From contig JAJSAJ010000883.1 of NCBI GenBank assembly GCA_024274855.1, positions 1-5,108 of the forward strand: a stretch of DNA of 5,108 nt. Reading direction: 5' to 3'. The position numbers and the translations under genes were made by a program. A model generated the notes under the pieces. It was given only the letters and a program-made list of their open reading frames with translations, had not been told where the DNA came from and ran no database searches. This DNA comes from Planctomycetota bacterium (lineage in GTDB: Bacteria > Planctomycetota > Planctomycetia > Pirellulales > Pirellulaceae). Below are positions 1-5,108 of this stretch, one piece after another (position 1 is the first letter of the stretch; each line of letters begins with the position of its first letter).

Positions 1-239
1 CGAAGAAGAAGGCGGTAAAGAAGGCCGCCAAGAAGAAGGCAGTGAAGAAGACCACGAAGAAGAAGAAGGCCGCCCCCAAGAAGAAAAAAGCGACCAAGAA
101 GAAGGCCGTGAAGAAGACCGCCAAGAAGAAGGCCGCTCCCACGAAGAAGAAAGCGACCAAGAAGAAGGCGGTGAAGAAGACTGCCAAGAAGAAAGCCGCC
201 CCCAAGAAGAAAAAGACGGTTAAACGCAAGAAGAAATAA
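1..239 (+). CDS. Lysine-rich histone H1-like protein, C-terminal part (5' end outside window)
   Basis: The reading frame is open from the left edge (first full codon at base 3) to TAA at 237-239, giving 78 visible residues made almost only of Lys, Ala, Thr, Val and Pro. Two consecutive 21-residue units of the pattern KKKATKKKAVKKTAKKKAAP plus one residue lie at 81-143 and 144-206, with partial units on both sides; the end is TVKRKKK. Such tails are known from eukaryotic H1-like proteins of bacteria (Hc1/Hc2 type, AlgP-like tails), where they bind DNA through charge. A role in nucleoid compaction or DNA binding is therefore inferred; no folded domain is visible. A GTG at 42 could serve as a start, but the same repeat composition continues upstream to the edge, so the real start is almost certainly outside. 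Low-complexity tails of this kind also occur on other bacterial proteins, so the N-terminal domain is unknown. Two hairpins follow the stop codon. Confidence 0.8.
   Translation, partial: KKKAVKKAAKKKAVKKTTKKKKAAPKKKKATKKKAVKKTAKKKAAPTKKKATKKKAVKKTAKKKAAPKKKKTVKRKKK
81..206 (+). repeat. Tandem 63-bp coding repeat, two full units
   Basis: Two in-frame 63-base units (81-143 and 144-206) encode nearly the same 21 residues; they differ at the last residue (Thr against Lys) and at scattered synonymous positions such as gcc/gcg and acc/act. Degenerate partial units lie before and after. The array is likely to vary in copy number between strains by slippage or recombination, which is an inference from its structure. 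Confidence 0.8.
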
Positions 240-246
240 GCCGTCC

Positions 247-266
247 GGCCGCTCGAAACAGCGGCC
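247..266 (+). terminator. Short GC-rich hairpin just after the H1-like gene
   Basis: A perfect 7-bp stem (ggccgct at 247-253, agcggcc at 260-266) with a 6-base loop begins 7 bases after the TAA of the H1-like gene. No T-run follows, so alone it would be a weak terminator. It may act with the longer hairpin at 285-318 or protect the mRNA 3' end. Confidence 0.35.
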
Positions 267-284
267 AATCGACTACGACGAGAA

Positions 285-325
285 AGAGCCGCCAGAACTC
301 CTAAGTTCTGACGGCTCTATACTTT
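285..325 (+). terminator. Long inverted repeat, probable terminator of the H1-like gene
   Basis: Bases 285-299 and 304-318 form a 15-bp stem with a single mismatched position (G-T type) and a 4-base loop ccta. The sequence atacttt follows on the plus strand, a modest T-rich tail. Read on the minus strand the stem runs into ttctc, so it may work in both directions. Position 46 bases after the stop codon and stem length fit an intrinsic terminator. Confidence 0.65.
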
Positions 326-805
326 ACAGCATTCATGCATCCGGCAAACCAACTCATTTTCCGAGCCAACTTCGGGCAATCCGATTCGACGCATCAGCCC
401 TCCGTGTACGACCGTCTTTCAGGCCGTCGAAGCGGCTCGTCAGGACGTTCTATCTGCCGACCCGAACACGGATCGGAACCGGCGAGGAGACACGTTTCGT
501 GTGTGCCCAAGTCCGCACCCGCTTCTTCGACGGGCTATAAGCCCATGTACAATGGAGCGGCGACGGAGGTTCGGTGTACGACCCTGCCTTAATTACATGA
601 AAGATCGTTAACTTTGTGACAAAACGCAGTGACCAACGGGGTCGGAACGGTAGCTCGGATTTGGTTGGCGGTCCCGCCGCCCTGCGAAACTGCCGTACAC
701 CAAATCATCAACCGGATGCCAGACCCAGTACAAAACAGGCCGGCCAAATTCATTCCGGCAACGGTGCAAGCGGAGTTTTCGCACGACGTTCCGCGAACAG
801 GTCCG
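326..805. other. Intergenic stretch without a convincing gene
   Basis: Open frames here (for example plus 335-592 and plus 629-1216) have Arg/Ser/Pro-rich products without recognisable domains, and the longer one runs antisense into mrp, so none is accepted. The stretch holds a 12-bp interrupted inverted repeat (424-435 with 519-533), small hairpins at 490-502 and 532-544, a 10-base direct repeat gtgtacgacc (404-413 and 574-583), and one copy of the dispersed two-hairpin repeat (631-681). No tRNA or rRNA was recognised. Confidence 0.6.
631..681 (+). repeat. Dispersed two-hairpin repeat, copy A
   Basis: This copy carries the shared core cggtagctcg, three variable bases, then ttggtt, followed by a hairpin of ggcgg (667-671) and ccgcc (677-681) with loop tcccg. 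The block accaa at 632-636 can pair with ttggt at 661-665. The first hairpin is weakened because the left arm reads gaac instead of gagc. The copy lies 125 bases past the natural mrp stop at 806. Related copies are at 2030-2094 and 2797-2847 in the same orientation. Confidence 0.7.
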
Positions 806-982
806 TTAGGATCCCATCACCGGCAAACTTGGGGTCACCGGCGTGGTCGCGGCGCGCTCGGCCTGATTCTTCACAAGCTGATAACAGATTTTTTCCAAAT
901 AGGGCCTCACGATTGGGTCGTCAAAGTTCGCCCCCGTTTTTCCTTCATCACCATGAACACGAATCTGGATATTGATGGGGAT
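806..982 (-). pseudogene. mrp: Cut-off C-terminal part of Mrp, downstream of the in-frame stop
   Basis: On the minus strand the mrp frame continues past the TAA at 983-985 for 58 sense codons to a second TAA at 806-808. The translation begins IPINIQIR, goes on through GDEGKTG, DDPIVRPYLEKICYQLVKN, and ends PSLPVMGS. This is the expected C-terminal segment of Mrp/ApbC proteins, in which LG[EQ][IM]P is followed by an I-R strand, a D-G turn, a P(V/E)-type stretch and a final helix. With it the protein would be 361 residues, a normal length for this family. A single G to T change (GAA to TAA) on the coding strand explains the interruption. It could be a true nonsense mutation, a base-call error, or a readthrough site. 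Confidence 0.75.
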
Positions 983-1891
983 TTAACCCAGGAACGGCAC
1001 GTTCAACTGACCGGCTTTCTCGCGGGCTCCACCACTTCCGAAGATATCAAACTGTTTTTGGCAGTCTGGGCAGACGAACCCGCTCATGTTCTCAATCATC
1101 CCCAACACAGGGATGTCCACCTTGCGAAACATGTTGATCGCTTTCACCGCATCCAAAAGAGCAACATCCTGGGGCGTGCAAACGATGATTGCCCCAGTCA
1201 GCGGCAACAACTGTGACAAACTGAGCGCCACATCCCCGGTTCCTGGCGGCATATCGATAATCAGATAGTCGAGGTTTCCCCAATCTGTATCTCGTAGGAA
1301 CTGATTGATCGCTCCATGCAACATGGGGCCTCGCCAAATAATGGCTTCCTCCGCGGGGACAAGCAGTCCCATGCTCATCACCGGCATATTGTCGGCCTTG
1401 ATTGGACGGATCTTCCCATCGATCACTTGCGGTTGGCCTTGAACACCCAACAGATACGGAATACTTGGGCCATAGACATCCGCATCAAGCAAACCGACAA
1501 CACACCCCTTTCGCTTTAGCCCCAAGGCCAAACTGGCCGCAATCGTGCTCTTGCCGACCCCTCCCTTACCCGATCCGACGGCAATCACACTTCTGGCAGT
1601 CAGCCCAATCTCTCCGAGTTTCTCGACAGGCCGCTCATCAACGGCCTCCGCCACCTCGACCGCCGTCAATTGGGGAAACTTGGCCTGCAGTAGTGTTTGG
1701 CAGTCTCGCCGTACGTCTTCCCACAATGGTGCCGAGTGGGACATCAGGGCCCAGGTCAAAGAAAGCCGGTCGGCTGTGATTTGAATATCGCGAATCTGCC
1801 CCAACTTCAAAGCACTTCGCCCGCTTTCGGGGTCTTTCAAATCTGCCAATGCGGTCCGTACGTCACTCTCTGAGATCGAACTGTCTGCCAT
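983..1891 (-). CDS. mrp: Mrp/ApbC iron-sulfur cluster carrier ATPase, cut short at residue 302
   Basis: Mrp/ApbC proteins are cytoplasmic P-loop ATPases that bind a 4Fe-4S cluster between two subunits and pass it to target enzymes. An MIP18-type (DUF59) domain occupies about residues 9-85, with the DPESG segment at 20-24. The ATPase begins near residue 100: deviant Walker A GSGKGGVGKST (106-116), DADVYGPS (136-143), and DYLIIDMPPGTGD (208-220). The cluster-binding CPDC has Cys274 and Cys277. The ATG at 1889-1891 has a good Shine-Dalgarno, AAGGAG at 1900-1905 (minus strand), eight bases upstream. The stop TAA at 983-985 falls inside FLG[E]IP, and the family sequence continues in frame beyond it to 806. 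As written the product lacks about 58 C-terminal residues, so activity is doubtful unless the stop is an error or is read through. The upstream gap to the preceding gene is about 325 bases, so it probably has its own promoter. Confidence 0.9.
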   Translation of the reverse strand: MADSSISESDVRTALADLKDPESGRSALKLGQIRDIQITADRLSLTWALMSHSAPLWEDVRRDCQTLLQAKFPQLTAVEVAEAVDERPVEKLGEIGLTARSVIAVGSGKGGVGKSTIAASLALGLKRKGCVVGLLDADVYGPSIPYLLGVQGQPQVIDGKIRPIKADNMPVMSMGLLVPAEEAIIWRGPMLHGAINQFLRDTDWGNLDYLIIDMPPGTGDVALSLSQLLPLTGAIIVCTPQDVALLDAVKAINMFRKVDIPVLGMIENMSGFVCPDCQKQFDIFGSGGAREKAGQLNVPFLG

Positions 1892-2029
1892 TGAGTTTTC
1901 TCCTTGGAATCGTATTTCGCAAGTCTGGCCTGTATTTGGCCGCCAGCCGTTGCACTAACACCGGCCGGAACACGTATCTTGTTAGTATGCTTATAGAGCG
2001 GATGTTGATCATTTTGAGTCAAGTTTAGC

Positions 2030-2094
2030 GACCAACGGGAGCGGGCCAACACGGCTCGAGCGGTAGCTCGTAATTGGTTCGAGGTCCTGCCTCG
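2030..2094 (+). repeat. Dispersed two-hairpin repeat, copy B
   Basis: The first hairpin is cgagc (2057-2061), loop ggta, gctcg (2066-2070). After ttggtt comes a second hairpin, cgagg (2080-2084), loop tcctg, cctcg (2090-2094). Compared with copies A and C the second stem differs in several bases on both arms, yet stays fully paired. The block accaa at 2031-2035 can pair with ttggt at 2074-2078, as in copy A. The copy lies 123 bases past the stop of the small minus-strand gene ending at 2217. Confidence 0.75.
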
Positions 2095-2136
2095 TTAGAG
2101 TCCCAAGCTGAGACATGTGCGCGCCGAGCGGGAGCG

Positions 2137-2159
2137 GCCCGAATACGGGCGTGTTTTCT
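2137..2159 (+). terminator. Hairpin with T-rich tail, possible plus-strand terminator
   Basis: Stem gcccg (2137-2141) and cgggc (2146-2150) with loop aata is followed by gtgttttct, which resembles a weak intrinsic terminator read on the plus strand. No accepted plus-strand gene lies upstream, and the minus-strand flank is not T-rich, so the role is uncertain. Confidence 0.25.
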
Positions 2160-2216
2160 ATATTGATGTGGGCCTGCGGCTTTGGGAATCGGGGTCGACG
2201 GCTCTCGAAGCAACGG

Positions 2217-2711
2217 TCAAACCGACTGTTCCACGTCCCTAGAACTCTGGCTTTCGCGCGACAGGTGTCGGTCAACCATATCCAACACGGGCTGAAGGTC
2301 ACGAGGCGAATAGACAACGTGAGCTGCTGCCGCTTGCCGCAACAGCCACTCGGCCGGCTCAAGCCCACGCTGACCCAGCAATACGGCCCTCGCCCTGGGC
2401 CGCTCGTGTCTCAACTGTTCCAGCCAGATCGCCACCTGGCTCATATTGGCAACCGTCACCTCCACCCCAACAATACTCCACGGTGCCTGGGACAACTCGT
2501 CCCAACACTGATCCAGGCTCCGTGTCTCGTAGATTCTGAGCCGTTTGTCTCGCACCTGGCGTCGAAAAGCAACCGCCCATTTCCCTGTCCGCTCACAAAG
2601 GATGAAACGCGCTGACACCATAGTTTTGCCACCAAAGTCAAACCGATCCCGTTCCGCGTAGCCAGCCTCGTACGGCCCCGCCGCACCCGACGCCCGGTCC
2701 TCGCACTCCAT
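2217..2711 (-). CDS. Hypothetical protein with receiver-like sequence pattern
   Basis: I do not recognise this family with certainty. The 164-residue frame runs from ATG 2709-2711 to TGA 2217-2219. A weak Shine-Dalgarno (AGGA, about six bases upstream) supports that start; an internal ATG at 2619-2621 (residue 31, MVSARFILCERTGKWAVAF) is an alternative and would leave 134 residues beginning with a beta strand. Residues about 78-150 show the alternation seen in response-regulator receivers: strand SIVGVEVT, helix SQVAIWLEQLRHERP, strand RAVLLG, helix EWLLRQAAAAHVVYSP, helix LQPVLDMVDRHL. No phosphoacceptor Asp follows the first strand, so if it is a receiver it is a degenerate one. There is no signal peptide or membrane segment. 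It lies 146 bases after the regulator gene at 2858-4231 on the same strand, with repeat copy C between them, so a joint regulatory role is possible but unproven. Confidence 0.65.
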   Translation of the reverse strand: MECEDRASGAAGPYEAGYAERDRFDFGGKTMVSARFILCERTGKWAVAFRRQVRDKRLRIYETRSLDQCWDELSQAPWSIVGVEVTVANMSQVAIWLEQLRHERPRARAVLLGQRGLEPAEWLLRQAAAAHVVYSPRDLQPVLDMVDRHLSRESQSSRDVEQSV

Positions 2712-2796
2712 TGCGTATCCTAAAGGGCCTCAGATTGGTTGACAACGGGCCAAACGGGGAACGAAGGCTTTCGGATCATCCGCTGGACAGAAACAA

Positions 2797-2847
2797 ACGA
2801 CGGGGGCCCCGAGCGGTAGCTCGGAGTTGGTTGGCGGCCCTGCCGCC
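2797..2847 (+). repeat. Dispersed two-hairpin repeat, copy C
   Basis: This is the best-formed copy. The first hairpin is ccgagc (2809-2814), loop ggta, gctcgg (2819-2824); the second is ggcgg (2833-2837), loop ccctg, ccgcc (2843-2847), extendable by one C-G pair. It ends 10 bases beyond the stop of the minus-strand regulator gene, so on the minus strand it would be the first structure in that gene's 3' untranslated region. It has no T-run in either direction, so it is not a classical terminator. Confidence 0.75.
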
Positions 2848-2857
2848 CGGCGAATCT

Positions 2858-4231
2858 CTACTCGATTCCAAAATGCTCTAAGCGACGATGGAGTCGAGCG
2901 CGCGTGATTCCGAGAAATTGGGCCGCCTTCGTCTTGTTGCCCTTGGCATCTTTCAGTGCACCCTCTATCAAATCACGCTCGACACCCGCCAGTACCTTGT
3001 CCAGAACGATGGGCTGTTGCTTACGGCGAGGGTGCGATTGGACATCCGAGGCCCATCGGATCTTGTCTGGCAGATCGAGAAGACCGACCATCGGTCCATC
3101 AGCCTTGCGAGCCGCTTGAAGCACGACGTCGGCCAGCTCGTCAACGTTCTCCGGCCACTCGTATCCCGTCAATTCATCCAGCGCCTGCTGTGTCATCCCA
3201 CTGAGCTGATGCGGGCTGGTCGCGTTAAATACTTCGACAAAATGCTGACACAAGAGCGGGATATCCTGCCGGCGATCAACCAGTGGTGGCAATTGGACCT
3301 CTAGAATGCTGAGTCTCTGTGCGAGTTCCGCATGAAACTCACCCCCCTCGGCTTTCGCGACGAGCGACTGCTCCGTCGTGGCAACCGTCAGCAGCGGGAA
3401 AGTCGGCAGATCCAAGAAACCAGCCAATTCACTCTGCGCCGCTGGTAGCAGCTGGTCGACTTCCAGCAGCAACAGGGTTGGTACAAGATCCCCCGCCGCA
3501 TCGCCGGTCTCACGCAAGAGCGCCCGAATCGTCGTCTGAAGCAACTCCGCATCCGTTATTGGACAGTAGACGGGCACCAATGGCAGTCCGAATTTTGGGG
3601 GCATCATTTGTCGGTAGATCGACCGTGCGACCAACTCTCGCCCGCTGCCAATAGGCCCTCGCACGACAACGCGAGTCCGAGCCTGCGACGCCAAACCGAC
3701 CTGCTTCCTAACTCGCTCGATGACCGCACTGCTACCGACCAACTCGTCCAAATATGGGGAATCTTTAAAAACCGTCTGCCGCAACTCGGCCAGCCGCTTG
3801 TGTAGACCGGCGGCATCCAGATCGACATCATCGACGGTATCCCTGGCCGGCCGATTCCGTGGAACGGAAAAGAAAGCAGCCAGCACCCCGGGAGCTTCCG
3901 AACGCTCCGCTCCTAACGCGATGAACTGGCCTTGCACGACAACTGGTTGATCCGATCGCCCGGAAAGCGTCACTTCCTGAACCACGCGCTGACCATCAAA
4001 CGCCTCCGGAGGCGGACAGAGCGAGACAGCCGCCTCGCCAAGCGAATCATCCTTCGGTGCTCGGTACGCCACCTGCTGGCCGAGCAGGAGGTTTGGGTCA
4101 TGTCCGACCAACTCGCCACATGCCGTGTTACAGTAGATAATCGTCCGCTGCCGATCAAAAGCACAAACGGCTATGGAACTCTCGTCGAGCAATCGGGAAA
4201 GCGCGTTGGCTTTGGAGCGAATGCGGGCCAT
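2858..4231 (-). CDS. PAS / degenerate sigma-54-activator AAA+ / Fis-HTH transcriptional regulator
   Basis: The chosen start is ATG 4229-4231 (457 residues, MARIRSKANALSRLLDESS). The frame is open to a GTG at 4342, but those extra 37 residues look non-coding (Arg/Pro-rich, no family resemblance). A PAS-like sensor domain begins shortly after the start (SSIAVCAFDRQRTIIYCN). A central NtrC-type AAA+ domain follows from KDSPYLDELVGSS, and the C-terminus is a Fis-type helix-turn-helix (LIEGALKDAKGNKTKAAQFLGITRARLHRRL, given here only to mark its position at about 2865-2960). The ATPase is damaged: Walker A reads GPIGSGRE, with Arg for the catalytic Lys; Walker B reads TLLLLEVDQL, with Leu for Asp; and the GAFTGA sigma-54-contact loop is missing, leaving the segment about 14 residues short. 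The sensor II-side stretch RLSILEVQLPPLVDRRQDIPLL is kept, as is WPENVDEL. It probably binds DNA and senses a ligand through PAS without activating sigma-54, perhaps acting as a repressor or a sigma-70 regulator like TyrR. Confidence 0.85.
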   Translation of the reverse strand: MARIRSKANALSRLLDESSIAVCAFDRQRTIIYCNTACGELVGHDPNLLLGQQVAYRAPKDDSLGEAAVSLCPPPEAFDGQRVVQEVTLSGRSDQPVVVQGQFIALGAERSEAPGVLAAFFSVPRNRPARDTVDDVDLDAAGLHKRLAELRQTVFKDSPYLDELVGSSAVIERVRKQVGLASQARTRVVVRGPIGSGRELVARSIYRQMMPPKFGLPLVPVYCPITDAELLQTTIRALLRETGDAAGDLVPTLLLLEVDQLLPAAQSELAGFLDLPTFPLLTVATTEQSLVAKAEGGEFHAELAQRLSILEVQLPPLVDRRQDIPLLCQHFVEVFNATSPHQLSGMTQQALDELTGYEWPENVDELADVVLQAARKADGPMVGLLDLPDKIRWASDVQSHPRRKQQPIVLDKVLAGVERDLIEGALKDAKGNKTKAAQFLGITRARLHRRLEHFGIE

Positions 4232-4498
4232 GACTCGTATTCTTCTGGGATAACGGTACCGGAGCACTGACAACCGGGCAACAGTCTGGCCAAATGGTAA
4301 ATTGGCCGTCGGCAGGGGAAAGCGTGGAACACGTACCGGCACTTACCTTCACTTAGGACTCGCTAATCAATAACTGTCGCACTCTTCCGCGTACAGACCC
4401 CCATGGGCTCGCCCCATGGGTGAATCAGTCTCGCAGCTAAGGAGGATCGCCGCCCGAACGCTCCCCAGTGAACGCGACAATAATTGATTCGCCGGCCG
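4232..4498. other. Intergenic region between nuoN and the regulator gene
   Basis: This gap lies downstream of nuoN and upstream of the regulator on the minus strand. It holds the double CCCATGGG palindrome (4400-4420). No strong Shine-Dalgarno sits before the regulator ATG at 4231 (only AGAAG-like purines), and no clear -35/-10 or -24/-12 promoter was found. A strong AAGGAGG on the plus strand at 4439-4445 has no credible start codon at proper distance. Confidence 0.45.
4400..4420. repeat. Double CCCATGGG palindrome (hairpin or direct repeat)
   Basis: CCCATGGG, itself a perfect 8-base palindrome, occurs at 4400-4407 and again at 4413-4420 with the five bases ctcgc between. The two copies can be read as a direct repeat or as an 8-bp stem with a 5-base loop. 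It lies 78 bases downstream of the nuoN stop and about 170 bases upstream of the regulator start, so it could be a transcript-end structure or an operator. No T-run follows on the minus strand. Confidence 0.55.
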
Positions 4499-5108
4499 TT
4501 ACTCAGATCGAAGACTCAAGTGAACGTTCTGTGCGCCTTCCTTCTCGCTCGAGTCCTTCGCGGGTGCGATGTGGACGGGCTGCTCGGCCAGAGTGCGAAC
4601 CGACGATTCCACCTGCTCGCGAATCGGACCGGCAAGTGGATCGGACCGTCTTGCCCCCTGAAAAACGGCCCCCGGCATCACCCCAATACCGACCACGCAA
4701 ATAACGCAAGCGACCATGGCAATCAGCGAATAATTGCCTCCTGTAAGCTTGCGAGGTGTCACCGGTGCTTGAAAATACATCACACTGACCACTCGCAAAT
4801 AATAAGCGGCTCCTACCGCGGCATTGAGTGCGCCCACGATGGCTAAGATCAGAAACCAGCCTGCCTGGCTGCCGGTTCCTGCCGCAGTCACAATTTGAAG
4901 TGCTCCGGAAAACAGAACCAGTTTCCCCCAAAACCCAGCCAATGGCGGGACACCTGCCAGCGAGAACATACAGATGGCAATCGCCGCGGCAATCCAAGGA
5001 TGGGATCGTCGAAGGCCAGCCAACTCGCGAACCTCACTCACTTCGTGCTGTCGGTCGCTCAAGTACGTCAGGGCGGCAAACATGCCAAGTGCCGCGAACG
5101 CGTACGCC
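4499..5108 (-). CDS. nuoN: NADH-quinone oxidoreductase subunit N, C-terminal part (5' end outside window)
   Basis: NuoN is an antiporter-like membrane subunit of respiratory complex I that takes part in proton pumping coupled to quinone reduction. The frame is open from the right edge (AYAFAALGMFAALTYLSD) to TAA at 4499-4501, about 203 visible residues, so the N-terminal half or more is missing. The signature MFSLAGVPPLAGFWGKL of the proton-antiporter domain is clear, and its Lys is the conserved one of this broken-helix region. Three hydrophobic segments are visible: the signature region, AGWFLILAIVGALNAAVGAAYYL, and YSLIAMVACVICVVGIGVMPG. A polar tail of about 50 residues rich in Glu/Arg/Ser follows the last helix, longer than in most NuoN proteins. 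The ATG at 5081-5083 is internal, since family sequence continues upstream of it. NuoM or NuoL is less likely, given the YAFAALGMFA match and the end of the gene. It is usually the last gene of the nuo operon, consistent with the different genes that follow here. Confidence 0.9.
   Translation of the reverse strand, partial: AYAFAALGMFAALTYLSDRQHEVSEVRELAGLRRSHPWIAAAIAICMFSLAGVPPLAGFWGKLVLFSGALQIVTAAGTGSQAGWFLILAIVGALNAAVGAAYYLRVVSVMYFQAPVTPRKLTGGNYSLIAMVACVICVVGIGVMPGAVFQGARRSDPLAGPIREQVESSVRTLAEQPVHIAPAKDSSEKEGAQNVHLSLRSE

Larger units (their letters stand above)
1892..2216. other. Intergenic region upstream of mrp
   Basis: This gap separates mrp from the small gene ending at 2217. It holds the mrp Shine-Dalgarno (1900-1905), an AT-richer stretch at about 1975-2028 that is the likeliest place for an mrp promoter although no well-spaced -35/-10 pair was found, repeat copy B (2030-2094), and a hairpin at 2137-2150 (gcccg-aata-cgggc) followed on the plus strand by gtgttttct. 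A 41-codon plus-strand frame starting with GTG at 2117 and ending with TAG at 2240-2242 is possible but unsupported. Confidence 0.5.

Noticed and set aside
335..592. Plus-strand 85-codon open frame
   Set aside because: The product is Arg/Ser-rich without domain or family pattern, there is no clear Shine-Dalgarno, and the stretch is full of inverted repeats that explain its bias.
629..1216. Plus-strand 195-codon open frame
   Set aside because: Its second half is antisense to the well-supported mrp gene and its first half crosses repeat copy A; the translation shows no recognisable family.
1984..2022. Candidate mrp promoter TTGACT (2017-2022) with TATAAG (1990-1995), minus strand
   Set aside because: The spacer would be 21 bases, too long for a normal sigma-70 promoter, and no better pair was found.
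2115..2615. Plus-strand 166-codon open frame
   Set aside because: It lies almost wholly antisense to the minus-strand gene 2217-2711, and its translation looks like a shadow frame.
4342..4342. GTG at 4340-4342 as start of the regulator
   Set aside because: The extra 37 residues are Arg/Pro-rich and unlike the family, the purine stretch before the GTG is too close, and the PAS-like region begins naturally just after the ATG at 4231.
4437..4470. Strong AAGGAGG on the plus strand before GTG 4468
   Set aside because: The spacing is over 20 bases and the following frame runs antisense through nuoN; it is probably chance.
1..5108. CRISPR array, tRNA, rRNA, insertion sequence or phage genes
   Set aside because: No regularly spaced repeats with unique spacers, no recognisable tRNA or rRNA sequence, and no transposase or integrase motif was seen on either strand.

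Overview
The window looks like a chromosomal segment from a planctomycete, probably Pirellulaceae-like. The grounds are moderate GC with long intergenic gaps, a very lysine-rich histone H1-like tail, an MIP18-Mrp fusion of the usual bacterial type, and small hairpin repeats scattered between genes. The lineage is inferred from overall look, not from a database search.

Layout from left to right: (1) the 3' end of a plus-strand gene for a lysine/alanine-rich H1-like DNA-binding protein built from 21-residue repeats, followed by two hairpins that probably end transcription; (2) about 480 bases with no convincing gene but with inverted repeats and one copy of a hairpin repeat; (3) four genes, all on the minus strand. 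In transcription order these are nuoN (complex I membrane subunit N, running off the right edge), a PAS / degenerate AAA+ / Fis-HTH regulator, a small unrecognised protein with a receiver-like sequence pattern, and mrp (apbC), an Fe-S cluster carrier P-loop ATPase.

Three points stand out. First, mrp is interrupted by an in-frame TAA exactly where the family motif FLGEIP needs its Glu. The frame then stays open for 58 more codons with clear Mrp-like sequence, so this is a recent nonsense mutation, a sequencing error, or less likely readthrough. Second, the sigma-54-activator-like regulator lacks the Walker A lysine, the Walker B aspartate and the whole GAFTGA loop, so it probably neither hydrolyses ATP nor contacts sigma-54, although its Fis-type DNA-binding end is intact. 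Third, the gaps after the regulator, the small protein and mrp each carry a same-orientation copy of a roughly 50-65 base two-hairpin repeat. One of its stems is preserved by compensatory changes, which suggests a conserved RNA or DNA structure at gene 3' ends.

The gene order places a complex I subunit near an Fe-S carrier of the family that includes the complex I assembly factor Ind1/NUBPL, but gaps of about 150-325 bases and repeats separate the genes, so a single operon is not shown.
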